Assembly (NCBI GenBank): GCA_947396885.1
Contig: OX377202.1
Coordinates: forward strand, 33,657,407 to 33,721,406
Direction of reading: 5' to 3'
Length of the DNA: 64,000 nucleotides
From: Heligmosomoides polygyrus polygyrus
Lineage: Eukaryota; Nematoda; Chromadorea; Rhabditida; Heligmosomidae
Shown: in pieces, positions 1 through 10,401 of the stretch
Numbering within the stretch: the stretch's first letter is position 1
Layout of the letters: each line of letters starts with the position of its first letter
Program-made: the position numbers and the translations under genes
The notes under the pieces: model-generated
Databases searched by the model: none
Told to the model about the DNA's origin: nothing
What the model saw: only the letters and a program-made list of their open reading frames with translations

Positions 1-13
1 CAAGCTGTCCCCC

Positions 14-228
14 CTCGATTGAAAGGTTCGATTCTGTATGCATTGTTCACGGCGCACACCAAAGTTTAAGTGGGATGGCGGGGAATTTCTGATAACATTC
101 TCCAAACGACTCGAAATAGTCTTGAAAACCTCGCAGTTCCCAGTGAGAGAAGGTAGAAGTGCAGGGGACATGCGTTCGCCCACTCGATTGATAGGTTAGG
201 TTCTGTGTGCATTGTGCACGGCGCACTC
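14..228. repeat. Direct repeat pair, about 45 bp units
   Basis: A unit of about 45 bp at 14-58 recurs at 183-228. Both copies start with CTCGATTGA and end near CACGGCGCAC, with a handful of substitutions. The unit length and the 169-bp spacing suggest part of a longer tandem array that starts before the window. No protein is supported here; overlapping reading frames on the minus strand run through both copies in different frames. Confidence 0.7.
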
Positions 229-358
229 TCGAGGCATTCCTGGCATGACAGAGCACTGGCGACGTACGCCATCTTTGAGATACTCCGAAAGCACGCATAT
301 CCTGGAAGATGAGCTGCTCTAATCGCCCGTCCAGCCAATTTTGGACCACCCACGGCGA

Positions 359-574
359 AAATACGGGAGTTCCGGTAAAGTTTTACCCATGTTTGTGTAG
401 ATCTCGAAGAGGCGAATATAATGGTACCAACTCTTATTCAAGAAACCTAAAACTGAAGGAGTTATGAGCGTGCGACGCTTTGCGACGCTATGTTGGCGTT
501 TTTTCGCCCACTTTTGACCGTGCGGCGCGAGCGGTATTGTACTTCATTTAAAGTTTGGGCGAACTTATAACCTT
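359..574. other. No recognised feature
   Basis: This stretch lies downstream of the minus-strand terminal exon at 575-727 and may include its 3' untranslated region. I see no clear AATAAA signal on the minus strand close to the stop, and no repeat I can name. Confidence 0.4.
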
Positions 575-727
575 TCAACACTGTATACATTTTCTGAGAC
601 TCCCTGTATATGTTGGGTCTACGTGTGAATGAAAAGCGGTTCTGCGTACTCTCTGTGTCTTATCTAGACCATCAGGTGTTATTCCGGCGATCTTCAGAAG
701 GGACTTTGATGCTTCATCTTGCGGAAC
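575..727 (-). CDS. Candidate terminal exon of a membrane protein gene
   Basis: On the minus strand a CTTTAAG acceptor is followed at 727 by an open frame of 50 codons ending in TGA at 575-577. The peptide begins VPQDEASKSLLKIAG and ends SLRKCIQC. Its first base is in frame with the end of the exon at 936-1043, so joining the two exons keeps the frame with an intron of 208 bp. The peptide is polar and basic, which fits a cytoplasmic tail after the transmembrane helix of the preceding exon. I do not recognise the family. The frame agreement across a GT-AG intron is what makes this more than a chance frame; transcript evidence is missing. Confidence 0.5.
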   Translation of the reverse strand, partial: VPQDEASKSLLKIAGITPDGLDKTQRVRRTAFHSHVDPTYTGSLRKCIQC

Positions 728-935
728 CTTAAAGCAAACAGCTCATCTAAATAAAGAATTCGAAGGCAGCATAACGTTAAGACCATTGCAGTGACAAAAG
801 TCAATTTTATCACTGGTCTTTCCAGGAGTCAATTGCCTTTTGGCTGAGCAACGTTCAAAACCTTCACAACAAGGTCTCACTGTAGAACGGGCAATGTTTC
901 TATTATTTTTTGTATTCTCATGTGCTAAAAACTAC

Positions 936-1043
936 CTTATACATCTTCAACTTCAGTCGAGGCAAAAAGATGAAGAAGTGGTAGACGAACAGCACAATCA
1001 AGAAGATGGCCATCTCCACGATGTACACTAATGCCACAGTTAT
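936..1043 (-). CDS. Candidate internal exon encoding a transmembrane helix
   Basis: On the minus strand this 108-bp block is bounded by an acceptor (ATTGCAG before 1043) and a donor (AAG|GTAGTT after 936). It encodes 36 residues in one open frame, from ITVALVYIVEMAIFL to LPRLKLKMYK. The first 24 or so residues are strongly hydrophobic and the end is basic, as in a membrane helix followed by a cytoplasmic stretch. Synonymous positions look like real coding sequence. It joins in frame to 575-727. Earlier exons would lie at higher coordinates and were not found; the hairpin at 1,209-1,288 would be in the intron upstream. A serpentine receptor or another multi-pass protein is possible but not shown. 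Confidence 0.55.
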
Positions 1044-1208
1044 CTGCAATTTTGATGTCGGTTCTGGTGCACGAACGCTCACTATTAGGAATCTGAACAG
1101 ACACATCAGAAATTCTATCAAACCAATATATTGGTTGTGCCATAGAAAAAGAGTTTTTTTATTAAAATCTACTTATGTTGGACAGCCGGATATTTCTGTT
1201 GTTACCAT

Positions 1209-1288
1209 AGCAGTTGGCCTAGAGATTAGGTGTGTCCAGAACTAGGGTAAGCTAGTTCTGGACACACCTAATCTCTAGGCCAACTGCT
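1209..1288. repeat. Perfect hairpin, 37-bp arms with 6-nt loop
   Basis: The arms 1,209-1,245 and 1,252-1,288 are exact reverse complements over 37 bases with loop GGTAAG. Pairing resumes outside the arms after a short bulge (TTACCAT against ATGGTAA). It could be a recent snap-back MITE, a fold-back repair product, or a structured RNA. It sits in the presumed intron region upstream of the exon at 936-1043. Confidence 0.85.
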
Positions 1289-1376
1289 GGTATGGTATGG
1301 TAAGTAAGGCATCATAAGGCCCCGTGTATGGCATTGGAAGCACAACCAGCGCACCTCCACTAATCTTCAACTAGGA

Positions 1377-1700
1377 CTGGTTGCAGCTCAGTTGGAGGAG
1401 GCGCCGGCAGCGTGTGAGCTCCGATTCAAAGCTTTTTATTGAGGTCTGGCCCAGGGCAAACAAGTCTTCCATCCCTCAGGAGTTCGGCGGTTGGTGCTGA
1501 ATCCATCTGGAAAGGATTGAACAATGATTACTAGTTCTGAACAAACCTATACTCTAGGTTAACCGCCGTAGTGCCACCGGCTGGTCACCGCAAGTCATTG
1601 CATACACCAAATAGGCATTCAAACTCCTCAGACTGCTTATTCTGAGAGGAATAATGCTTGGCATATCCCGCAAAGAACTAACACCGTCCTTTAATCTTTA
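1377..1700 (+). repeat. Diverged tRNA-headed SINE
   Basis: An A-box-like TTGCAGCTCAGTTGG at about 1,380 and a weak B-box-like CGATTCAAAGC precede a body containing CCATCCCTC and GGCGGTTGGTGC. The same body occurs at 2,395-2,566 and, reversed, at 20,930-21,335. The end carries a diverged AATGCTTGGCATATCCC, matching the AATGCGTGGCGCATCCC end of the copy at 2,395-2,566. The limits are approximate. Confidence 0.45.
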
Positions 1701-2394
1701 TCCATTAATCGCCAACCTGCTCGGGCCAGCGCTAACAACACTCTATCCGTCCCTGTTCAGCTCCACACTAACTACGCGAAGTTTTTTTTAACCAACAGTT
1801 TCATCTATCTATCGGTTCACAAACAACTCTGACCAACGCTCTGGTAGATGTTCCGTTGCTACTTTGGCACCTACGGAACCCAGTCTCCTACAATTAACGT
1901 TTAACAGGTGTCAACGAATTTCTCGACGACTTGTCCGATGCCACCTTGTATCTGGCTTTCGAATGTCGTGGAAACTCGGGACGGGACACTCGCCTGTCAG
2001 ACGCGCGTCTCTGCGAGCATCCTCTTCTCGATTCCTCATTGTGCTGTGCATTGCCCGACGTATCATATTTTTATGGACCGTATTTCAGCCAGGCACCGTC
2101 CAGTCGTGGGACACATGTCTTCGTCAGAATTTTTCGAAACTAAAAGCTCTCCAAGGCGCCCAGTTTCGTCTCACGCTATGTTGTTGCCAATACTGATCGA
2201 TGGAATCGGTGCCGTTGTCCCTCTACCAGGTCTTCCCCGATTACTTCTTTTATAACGTTTTTGATGATGATTCACGTAGAAGGTTCACGCGTGCAATATT
2301 CCTTGAATGGCCCTTGGGTTTTCGCATGACAACGTCGTCGAGGTTAGGGAAGCACCCTTGTGGCGTGCACCCCGAATTTTTTTAGTCCAGTTTT

Positions 2395-2566
2395 TTCGTC
2401 TAGGTTAATAAAGTTTCCATCCCTTCTGGGTCGGCAGGTTGGTACCAGATTTGTATGGGAAGAATTAAACACTGGCTTGTTCATCGACTGATCGGTGCAG
2501 TCCAAATGCGCATTAAAATTGCCTCCACAACATCTCGTAGAAGCAGAATGCGTGGCGCATCCCACG
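2395..2566 (+). repeat. SINE body copy without tRNA head
   Basis: This segment contains CCATCCCTTCTGGGTCGGC, GGTTGGTACCAGA, CACTGGCTTGTTCATC and AATGCGTGGCGCATCCCAC in the same order as the SINE at 20,930-21,335 (minus strand). No A or B box is visible upstream, so the copy is 5' truncated. It abuts a different SINE at 2,567. Confidence 0.5.
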
Positions 2567-2665
2567 TGTTTTGTTGCGATCAAAACTTCTAGCGCCAGGC
2601 GGGCCTCGAACCCGCACCTCCCTCTGACCGGGCGGAAATGCTCTACGCCATTACACCACCGGCGC
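2567..2665 (-). repeat. tRNA-derived SINE head and tail
   Basis: Read on the minus strand, 2,592-2,665 has a 7-bp acceptor-like stem (GCGCCGG with CTGGCGC), an A-box region around TGGTGTAATGGCGTAGAGC, and a perfect T-arm (GCGGG, loop TTCGAGG, CCCGC) containing the pol III B box. The anticodon region (around CCCGGTCAGAGGG) cannot form a normal 7-nt loop, so this is a tRNA-like SINE head and not a tRNA gene. It continues into the family tail TAGAAGTTTTGATCGC. Copies of the same unit lie at 8,333, 44,397, 54,351 and 54,513. Confidence 0.7.
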
Positions 2666-2787
2666 TGTTTAATCGAACGCAACATCCACACCTCGTGGGA
2701 CCCATCAGCACTCACCCGTATATCGGGATGAGCCGGCCGCTGATATTAGCATGGAACCAGTTAAGCTGTAGGCCTAGATAGAAATGA

Positions 2788-2845
2788 TTCAAATCAGTTT
2801 CTTTCCTCGGTACCAGCCAATCGAGGCTTAAAAAACTGATTTGAA
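2788..2845. repeat. 58-bp palindromic repeat unit
   Basis: 13-bp exact inverted ends (TTCAAATCAGTTT with AAACTGATTTGAA) enclose a core with GGTACCAGCCAA. The same motif in tail position, with one intact end, adjoins the tRNA-derived SINEs at 44,397 and 54,351. That suggests it belongs to the SINE 3' region, or that it is a small element often inserted there. Confidence 0.65.
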
Positions 2846-3061
2846 AGTAGCAATTCATTGTTTAGAATTAACTAAACTAATTAAAGAATTAGTTAAACCA
2901 TGCGGAGTTAACCTTTTTGGCATTTGCATGGCCGTCAATGAGTTGCATATATTTTTCTATCCATAATTTTTTGTTGCTATTGAATTTTTTAGCACCAGTC
3001 TACATAGAAATTTAGTCATTTATCAGCTGTCATGTTTTTGGTAGGTGGAAAAGTTTATTCT

Positions 3062-3595
3062 AGGTCTGACGTTTCGACCGTTTCGTCGTACTCAGTGGCC
3101 CAAAGATGGCTCGACGTTTTTAGTGATTTGTATTCTACCCGACCAAACGTCTCCCCCCCCCCCCCGCTGCCATTTTTAACCTAAAGTCAAGAACGGCGCG
3201 AAACTCAACAAATGCTGAAGATGAACTCACAGGACCTTCCACCACTGAATGTAACAAAGCGCTTCAAGAGCTTTGCGCGAAGAAATCCCGGTCTCGAACG
3301 CCAAAATCTTGCACTCGATATCAAAGTCAATACCGTTGTGAACTCCAAGTCGATGCCTGCCGAGTGGTGTTAAAAGTGTCTTACCGCGTCGCTTCCCAGC
3401 CAGCCTGTTGTTCTTTGATACGTATCCCCAATGTATGTGCTACCACATTCACTACACCGAATCTCATAAATTACTCAACTTTTTGAGCAGTCGCGAATTC
3501 TATTGTGTGGGAAAATAACAGAATTATCCGATGTGCCCTGCCTGTCATAAAGTCCATTTCGCACGAGTTGCTTTTTGATGTTATTTGAGGGTGTT
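3062..3595 (-). pseudogene. Penelope-like element, GIY-YIG endonuclease remnant
   Basis: On the minus strand, fragments in two frames give DCSKS then stop then VIYEIRCSECGSTYIGDTYQR, followed in another frame by HLGVHNGIDFD, IECKILAFETGISSRKALE. This is the order seen in the GIY-YIG endonuclease at the C-terminus of Penelope-like retroelements: paired cysteines, the YIG strand, and the late ILAxExxIxxRKALE motif. There is an in-frame stop and at least one frameshift. Its downstream end at about 3,062-3,100 carries a degenerate copy of the hammerhead-like PLE terminus. A second, better copy of the same domain is at 33,340-33,738. Confidence 0.65.
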
Positions 3596-3597
3596 TT

Positions 3598-4045
3598 TGC
3601 CGAATCGTTGAAGCAAACTAGTGAGAGCTGTTGAAATTTTCCTATGCTTTACATACCACTCAGCGCCAGGCGACTAAATTGCGAGTTAGGCAGCGCAGTA
3701 GTAGAGGCGCTGCTTTGGAACTCGCACCATGTTGCCTCTTTGCGTTTGTACCTTACTATCAAGCTCTCATGGAGAAACGGCACTGCACACATTTTTAAGC
3801 TTCCTGCGCTATGATGATTTGTTGTTACTTGTTCTTCGTTGAGCAGTACTGTTCCACTGATCCACCTTGGAGACGCATTGTTGAGCTAGCTCCTGGTGTG
3901 GCAACCAGAGCGAACTTCTGGTGCCTCTTACTCGTTTGCCTTATGAATTCGGCAAAAAAACTACTACTTGAAAGATGGAGATGCGTCCTATAATAGTCGT
4001 GCTTGCCGCTCCGGCATGCAGTTAAGACAGTCCTTTTACTAGAGT
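3598..4045. repeat. Diverged relative of the MITE at 43,530-43,954
   Basis: The start (TTGCCGAATCGTTGAAGCAAAC) and the end (CTTGCCGCTCCGGCATGCAGTTAAGACAGT, around 4,000) match the inner left and outer right parts of the 43,530-43,954 element in the same order. A reversed GTTTGCC..GAATTCGGCAA near 3,930-3,955 indicates an inverted arm. No coding content is supported. The divergence is high and the limits are uncertain. Confidence 0.35.
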
Positions 4046-4049
4046 GTTG

Positions 4050-4740
4050 CCCTTTGTCATAAGAGGGCGGTGAATCCCTCCGTGCACAAAGATTCACCTC
4101 TTCGGCAACGATCGCGAATGTGAGGATTTTTCATTAATTTGTTAAGGTTGCAACGGTGCGCTAAAAGCGTTGAGTGGAGTATAACGACCTCACCCAAAAC
4201 AATCGGAATTGGTCTCCCCATGTGCTCATCACCAGTCTGACAGAGGAACGTCCTACAAATGAGGTGAAATGACTTTGTTGTGGTGGTGAAATTTTTCGGT
4301 AGTTTCTTTTCGTGTGAATTCTTGATCCTAACAGCCATAAGCGAGAAACGAGAAGCACATTGTTTTTGCCTACAGTGTTTAAAGTGAATAGGTCGAACAC
4401 TGCATTCTCGTTGAAGCAACAAAAAGGAGTTGAGACTCTACTGTACTCCAAGCTAATAATAATGCAAAGGCAAGAACATTGAAGCACGCTTTTTACTTTG
4501 GTTTTTTTCACTCCTAAGTCTGAGGTTATGTAAACTCGCTTGTTAGTTCACAAATACGTGGAAATTGGAGAACAATCTTTTCTGTCGTGTCTCCAGAGAC
4601 AAGGGCGGTGAACGATATTGAACGTCCGGAAGAATCTCGGACGATTTCAGCAGATGACAGTGCTGACGTCGATGCAGTACGACCATAGTATTCATGTCCA
4701 GTAGCATTTACTCAATGGAGAATTGTGCAATGGAGAATGC
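4050..4740. other. No recognised feature apart from a 15-bp tandem duplication
   Basis: The overlapping frames on the minus strand here have no recognisable domain. The only local structure is CAATGGAGAAT repeated at 4,713 and 4,728 (period 15). Confidence 0.4.
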
Positions 4741-4749
4741 ATTGTATGT

Positions 4750-5390
4750 ACCATTCTCAAAAACCCAACTTGACACTTTTCAAATCAAGTTGAACACTCC
4801 TCTAAAAAATCTTGGCGCTTTTGAAGATAAATGAAGATCTTCCAACTCAAAATGAGTGTTTTCCGGATTAAACTAGAGTCTATCCAAAAAGGTTAGAATG
4901 ATTCTTTGTTCAAGGAGAATTTAGTATGACTTTCTTTGAAAATTTTTAATGAAGTCTGCCAAAAAGTGAACACTTTTTGATATTTTACTTTTAAACTTAA
5001 ATAAGGGCTTACAGCTTATTTTAAAGTACAGGAAGTCGAAATTTTTTAGCGCTAAAAAGATTGCTCCATGCACACGTCCAGTACGTTGCGATTTTCCTTC
5101 GTTTGATAGCAGAAATTCAGTTTATGTTTACTTTCGCACTTTTTAGCGGTATAACGAAAGCACATTTGTGAAGGGAACATATTTTCACTTTGCTGTTTTA
5201 GGTAAGTAGCATCCCCAACTATCAAATGAGAATCGTGATGAAATGAACTAGACGAGTGCATCGCACGATTTCCTTTTTTAATCTGCTTAAAATTCGCTGT
5301 CTTTCTGCACCTTAAAATAAGATCTAAGCTGATATTCTTTCTCAAAAACTACATTTTATAAAACTGTAAAAATTTGTTTACTCATGTGAC
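4750..5390. repeat. Old dispersed repeat, related to 19,300-19,910
   Basis: AT-rich sequence with a series of collinear matches to 19,300-19,910. Examples are the AATTTAGTATGACTTTCTTT block against AATTAAGCGTGATTTCCTTT, the CTAATGCATCGTCATCT-type block, and the ACAGGAAGT and GTTGCGATTTCC blocks. It is an old interspersed repeat of unknown class. No terminal structure is visible. Confidence 0.35.
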
Positions 5391-5399
5391 AGGTGAGTT

Positions 5400-7300
5400 C
5401 GAAAAAATTCGAAGAAAGTCACACTAAATTTTCCTCAGACAAAAACACTTTAACCTTTCTGGAAAATGTTCGGTTTATTTTAAAATGGGCTCGTTTTAAA
5501 TTGAAGAATATTCAGCTTAATTTCAAAAGCGTCGCGAGCTTTTATGAACAATCTTGGAGGCGTGTCTACCGTGTGCTCCTCGGACTCTCCGTCCGGTACG
5601 GTTTTATGGCTCTGGGGCCGTCGCTGGCAGGAGCAGGTCGTAAACCTGGATACGTTCCGCCACCTCATGCTTTTAACGAACACTTGCAGAATATACTGGT
5701 ACCGGTATATTCCACACTTTTACCAGTATCCTAAACATAGAAAAATGACCTTTACCAACAGCTCCCTCTCTTTATGAAGAGTAGAGTGGGTACCGATAGT
5801 TAACACCCAGGTGTGATAGAGCAACTGGAGCTGAGAGCTTCGTCGACATTCGATTACCAGTGACGTCGTCGAAAATTAGAGGTTGGCGCGAGAGCCGTAG
5901 CCGGCCGAGTCAAATTCGGTGTAATATCAAAAGAGCACCAGGGCGCCTAGAACACATTGGACGGATTTTCCTCTTAGAAAGCAAAGAACCGCATACAACG
6001 TGCCGGTGCGTTTGTAAGTGACAAGCGTTTGCAATTGAGAGCACAATAGCGCGACCTGATGCACAATAATGGTCATTCATGAAGAAAGGTTTATTGTATA
6101 GAGCATGTACGAAAATCTTTGCAAGAAATTCCTATGAAAGGAACAAGTTAACATGAAAGTGATGACATAAATTCAAAATCATACAAAATACACTACGGAA
6201 TTATTGATTAACCCGCTGGTCACGCTGCGCGACATAAGGGAAGGCAAGAGCAACTAATCGGTAACTCGCACACCTTTTCCAGTGCGTCTCAAGCGTGCTC
6301 CATAGAAAGAGAGAGGGACGGTCCAAAAGCAAAGTGACCTCGCTTCTTTGATATTCCTCATGACGTGACTTGGGATACTATGTTACTGGATGTCGACACG
6401 GCGATTCTGGCGAAGAGCTTGGGCCTATTTGTGCGTGGGCTTCAGATGATCGCCGTGTTTGTTACGCAGACCCGCTCGGAGCAGTTCGATCTCGTCCTTC
6501 ACAGCACATGGTATCGCTGGCGGCGGTGCAGCTACCTGAATGGGAAGGCTTGACTAACGAAAATGTGACGACTGTCAACCACATGTTCGCCCTGATAATG
6601 AATAGGCTTCTATTTGAAAAGCCTCCTCATCATTTGCCTCTCCTCTTCTCTCCTTTCTGAAATAAGAAACCTAGTTTCTAGTTAACTTCAACAAAAGAGA
6701 TTTAAGTAAATGTATTGTAGAAAGTCTCGACAAGTGAGAACACTAGATCACGCGCTGACGATTAAGCAAGCCAAGATACAAAAACCTATGCAACCTGTCG
6801 TTTAAAAAACAAGTATTTATTCATTTATTTGTATATGGAGAACTGTGCTAACAAATCAGCGCAAAGAAACGTAAGGATAAGTAATATTAAGCAGGAAGAA
6901 AACAGAGCAACCAACAAGAAACAACCTAATACAGAAAAAAACTACTAAGCTGTGTCCTGGAGATACCAGTCGAGAGTTTTTTATCCCTCCTTAAAGATTC
7001 AGGTAATTATGTGTTCCTAAGATAATTTCAAAAAATCAGATCCAATTCGTCAAGTAAAAAAACTGATGGTGAGACCGCATGCCGTTTTTTGCTCTGGAAA
7101 TTTCACTCTCCACCCCTGTGAACAATTGGTATCGAAATCCTTAAAACCTGTTACCGTTTTTCCAGATGAGAATATAGTTCATCATCTGTCACCTCGTATA
7201 TTGCAAGTAAATCATATCTTCCTCGACAGTCGAGGGTATGTAGGTTGAACGGTAAAGGTAAACGGAAATCAAATTTGTGGTTCAAAAAAAGGAGGAAAAT
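5400..7300. other. Mostly featureless, AT-rich in part
   Basis: No protein domain or terminal repeat is recognised. Around 6,808-6,835 a TTTATTCATTTATTTG run resembles the reversed (AAAT)n tail of the minus-strand LINEs found elsewhere in the window, but the sequence beyond it does not give a clear LINE protein. Frames at 6,365-6,660 are unsupported. Confidence 0.35.
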
Positions 7301-7454
7301 TCTAAAATGCACAAAAGAAAAGCTTCAAAATTAAAGCTCCAAATACAAAGAAAACCCCAAAAGATCGTTTACAAAATCCAGCATTAGTAGTGGCACTGCA
7401 AAACCCTTTCCTCCAAATGGTTAAGTTTCCGACGAAAAGACTACATTTACAAAC

Positions 7455-7620
7455 CTCGGACGGCAAAGGCGCAGGCGATTTCGACCGTCGCTTCGTCTCC
7501 TCCTCATCATCTTCTGGCTTCACACCCTCGTCGAATTTGACATGATGGTTGTGGACGGCATGTGGCTCGGTCATAATTCCCTTCTTCGTGGTTGGCATTC
7601 GGCGACTGCCTGGAATTCCG
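7455..7620 (-). CDS. Candidate internal exon of an unknown host gene
   Basis: Minus strand, bounded by acceptor TTCATCAG before 7,620 and donor GAG|GTTTGT after 7,455, both acceptable nematode splice sites. It encodes about 55 residues: a basic start (GIPGSRRMPTTKKG), a His-rich stretch (HAVHNHHVKFDEG), then a highly charged low-complexity part (KPEDDEEETKRRSKSP) ending PAPLPSE. Codon use looks like expressed coding sequence, unlike the neighbouring frames. The sequence looks like a disordered cytoplasmic linker. I do not recognise the gene and found no partner exon with certainty. It enters in phase 2 and leaves in phase 0. Confidence 0.45.
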
Positions 7621-7883
7621 CTGATGAACATTGAAAAATTCTATGAACAGACTGTGCAATCACCAGTGGTGTAACACCAGTAACCACGGTGGCTGAAAAG
7701 GTATGATTAAAGAGGACTACGTGCTGCGATTAAGGAAGAGCGAGGATTCGACGAAAAAAGAAGAAGTGGATAAAGCGACGAGGGAAAATAGGTCTGTCAC
7801 AATGAAGAATAAAGGATAGAGTACGGCGCTAATCAATCCCTTTGGGGACGCGCCATGCATTCTAGTCTACGAAATGTCGTGAG

Positions 7884-8165
7884 CGCAATTTGAATGCGTA
7901 TTTGCCCTGTATAAGGACCTGCGCTCTCCAATCGATAGATAAGTTAGTGTTTCATTCTTTATATGCAATTTCGGTACCAATGCACCAACCTCGGAGATTT
8001 GGAAGGATTGGCTGGAAAAAATCGAACTAAGAAGATCGATTTGGGTGCAGACGACAACCGGCATCTTCTCCGGCTGCGCTGCCGTGCCCCGACACAAAAT
8101 GATTTTTCTCCCTCATTGTCAGATTCTTCGAATAGTGCTGCGAATACATAAAAGTGGAGAATTAC
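7884..8165 (+). repeat. Dispersed repeat, longest copy
   Basis: Begins around AATTTGAATGCGTATTTG and runs through a block with TCGATAGATAAGTTAGTG and CTCCGGCTGCGCTGCCGTG. Shorter copies of the same start are at 8,248-8,312 and 14,113-14,160. The AATGCGTATTTG(A/C)CC block plus the AAGTT(A/G) followed by GTGTTTCATT order is shared, which is why I call a family. No terminal repeats are seen. Confidence 0.5.
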
Positions 8166-8247
8166 GAGGTAGGGAGAATACGACGGTCACCACGCTGCGT
8201 TGTCAGCCTATTAAGGGCACGTGGTTGCACCCTCATGACGGTATGTA

Positions 8248-8312
8248 GAGGAGCTTTGAATGCGTATTTGACCTAAACAATAAGTTGCTAGTGTTCATTG
8301 GTTCCAGGAGAT
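8248..8312 (+). repeat. Short copy of the 7,884 repeat
   Basis: Contains TTTGAATGCGTATTTGACC and then AATAAGTTGCTAGTGTTCATTGG, the first part of the 7,884-8,165 repeat with a short deletion. It ends next to the SINE at 8,333. Confidence 0.5.
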
Positions 8313-8332
8313 ATGAATGTTGCTTTCGATCG

Positions 8333-8432
8333 GCGCTGGTAGTGTAGGGATGTAGAGCATTCCTGCCCAGTGGGCAGGTGTGGGTGTTCGAATCTCGCCT
8401 GGCGCTAGAATTTTGATCGCAACAAACCAGTG
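8333..8432 (+). repeat. tRNA-derived SINE copy
   Basis: Acceptor-like stem (GCGCTGG with CTGGCGC), A-box region (TGGTAGTGTAGGGATGTAG), anticodon-arm hairpin CCTGCCC-AGT-GGGCAGG, and B box GTTCGAATC are followed by the family tail TAGAATTTTGATCGCAAC. The 3-nt loop of the central hairpin excludes a working tRNA. This copy is more diverged than the ones at 2,567 and 54,513. Confidence 0.65.
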
Positions 8433-8439
8433 TTAGGAG

Positions 8440-9375
8440 AGTTATTATCTGTGTATTATAAGTTATAAGATGTTCTGATTTGTTCTGCTCGATCATATGA
8501 AGCGCATATACACATGCACTAGATGACGATGATAGTGCAGAGTATTCGGGAAGAGGAGAGCGTCTTCGGATGCACTCGAACCGATGGTGGGTCCATTCAA
8601 TGTCCTGTCCAACCAAGCCTTCTTTTCCTCTGCGAATGGTAAATTTGTTCCAGACCTGTACGCCGGCTCGTTAGTCTACTTCTTTGTACATTTCGGCCAT
8701 TCGAAACGTCTTCACCTTAGCCCAGTGGTTCTACAATGCATGACGGATTCAAGAAAGCCGTTGAATAACGCCCACCTCTTTCCTTTAGAACAATACACAG
8801 CACGGAATGTGACACAATAGGTAGCACTATCGACAAGAAGAGTGATCCAATAGTGTGAGGACAGCTTCGGCTTACTTTAGATAAGGCGCTATCCAGTTTC
8901 TTCTGTCTAAACCTTGCTCGTCGGTCAGCCCTACCCGCGACAACTCAAGATGGCGTATGCCCTGGAACCGCCTACAACGCCGCTCCCTTGGATGAAAGGA
9001 TATTAGTCCGAGAAGAAATAGCCTCGCAGTACGCAAAGTCATTTCAATTTAAATTGGTACCGTTGAAAAGCTGACAAAGGAGCAACGATACCAACAGCAG
9101 AGAAGGAATCGAACATTTCGATCAGCTCAGCAACAGCAGCTCCTGGTCTTCGTGCAAGGTGCCTTATTGACGGCTTTAAACTGGTCGTGGTCATTAACCA
9201 AAAGGTTCTAAGTAATTTGAATAAAACAACCTATGAATAGAAAGAGACTGCTGGAAGCATGGAAGGCTGGAACTAAACTAACTAATTAAGTGTCACAAAT
9301 TTAGTATCGTTTTCGTCTCCAAGAGGTAAACAAGTATTGAGGTTTAATACTGAAAAATAGGTTCAGATTCTCATC
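8440..9375. other. No recognised feature
   Basis: Short overlapping frames only. I see no domain, terminal repeat or splice-bounded exon. Confidence 0.35.
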
Positions 9376-9379
9376 TGAT

Positions 9380-10290
9380 ATTAGGTTGTCCCGAACGATA
9401 TTTTATTTCAACTTCGAATTGGGACAATCCTCAGCTCGACAAATCAATCAAGTGTGGGGGCCTAATAGTGTTGGAGAAAGCACTGTGCGCCAGTGGTTCA
9501 GTAATTTTCGCACCGGAGATTTCATCCTCAAAGACGACCCCAGTAGAGCAATCCTGGATGACGAGTTGAAGGAATTGGTGGAAGCTGAACCATCCCAAAC
9601 AGTTTGCGGGATCGCGGAAGAGGTAGACGTCTGCGAAAAAGCTCGAAACGTGAGTGCCCCACGAGTTGAGTGAGCGGGAAAAATTGTCTCGTTTCGAGAT
9701 TTGTTCTTCTCTACTTTTACACAACAAAACTGACCCGTTTTCGGATCAAATCATCACTTGTGATGAAAAGGGGTCCTGAACGTGCCAACGAACCCCCAGG
9801 CATTTTCAAAAGCGAACCTCCACCAAAAAAGGGTATTGGTCACTGTGTGGTGCTCGGCGGCTGGTGTGATCCATTACAACTTTTTGGCACCAGGCCAGAT
9901 GATCACAGCAGAGTCCTACTCTAAGGAAATCTACGAAATGAACCGAAAATTGTGTCAACATCGGCCAGCATTGGTCAACAGAAGAGGCAACATTCTTTGC
10001 ACGATAACGCCCGCCCACACGTTTCAGAAATCACAATTCGAAAATTGAACGAAGTTGAAGTTCTGTCTCACCCGCCATATTCTCCAGACTTCTCACCAAC
10101 CGACTACCTCCTACTCAAACATTTTCAAAACTTTCTCGCTGGTAAAACCACCAGTCAGGACCAAGCCACAACAACTTTCACGGATTTTCTCGATCACCTC
10201 ATTTTTTCGCTGATGGAATAAGTCGACTGGATTTTCACTGGTGGCGATGTCCGTTCCTCCACTGGTGCCACTGGAAACTGCTTGCTTTTG
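9380..10290 (+). pseudogene. Mariner transposase pseudogene (DD34D type)
   Basis: The sequence opens with ATTAGGTTGTCCCGAACG, a mariner-like terminal motif that shares ATTAGGTTGTCCC with 63,441. The N-terminal helix-turn-helix is readable (FELGQSSARQINQVWG, TVRQWFSNFRTGDF), then ELKELVEAEPSQTVCGIAEE. Later pieces lie in other frames: ITCDEK around 9,750 (first catalytic Asp), LHQKRVLVTVWCSAAGVIHY, ITAESYSKEIYEMNRKL, LHDNARPHVS (second Asp), YSPDFSPTDYLLLKHF (third Asp). At least three frameshifts and several stops break the gene. The C-terminus decays near 10,250, just before the RTE element begins. The terminal motif sits unusually close to the start of the HTH region, so an internal deletion is likely. 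Confidence 0.85.
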
Positions 10291-10401
10291 CAAGCCGAGC
10301 CAAACACGGACATTGGCGACAGACCCTAGTGACAGGCCGGCCTACGAACATTTTGTGTCACATCATATGGTTGATGGCGTTTCAGACTTCTCGAAATAAT
10401 G

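Noticed and set aside
2592..2665. A functional tRNA gene
   Set aside because: Acceptor stem and T arm are good, but the D arm and the anticodon arm do not fold normally, and the unit recurs several times with a common non-tRNA tail. It is a SINE head.
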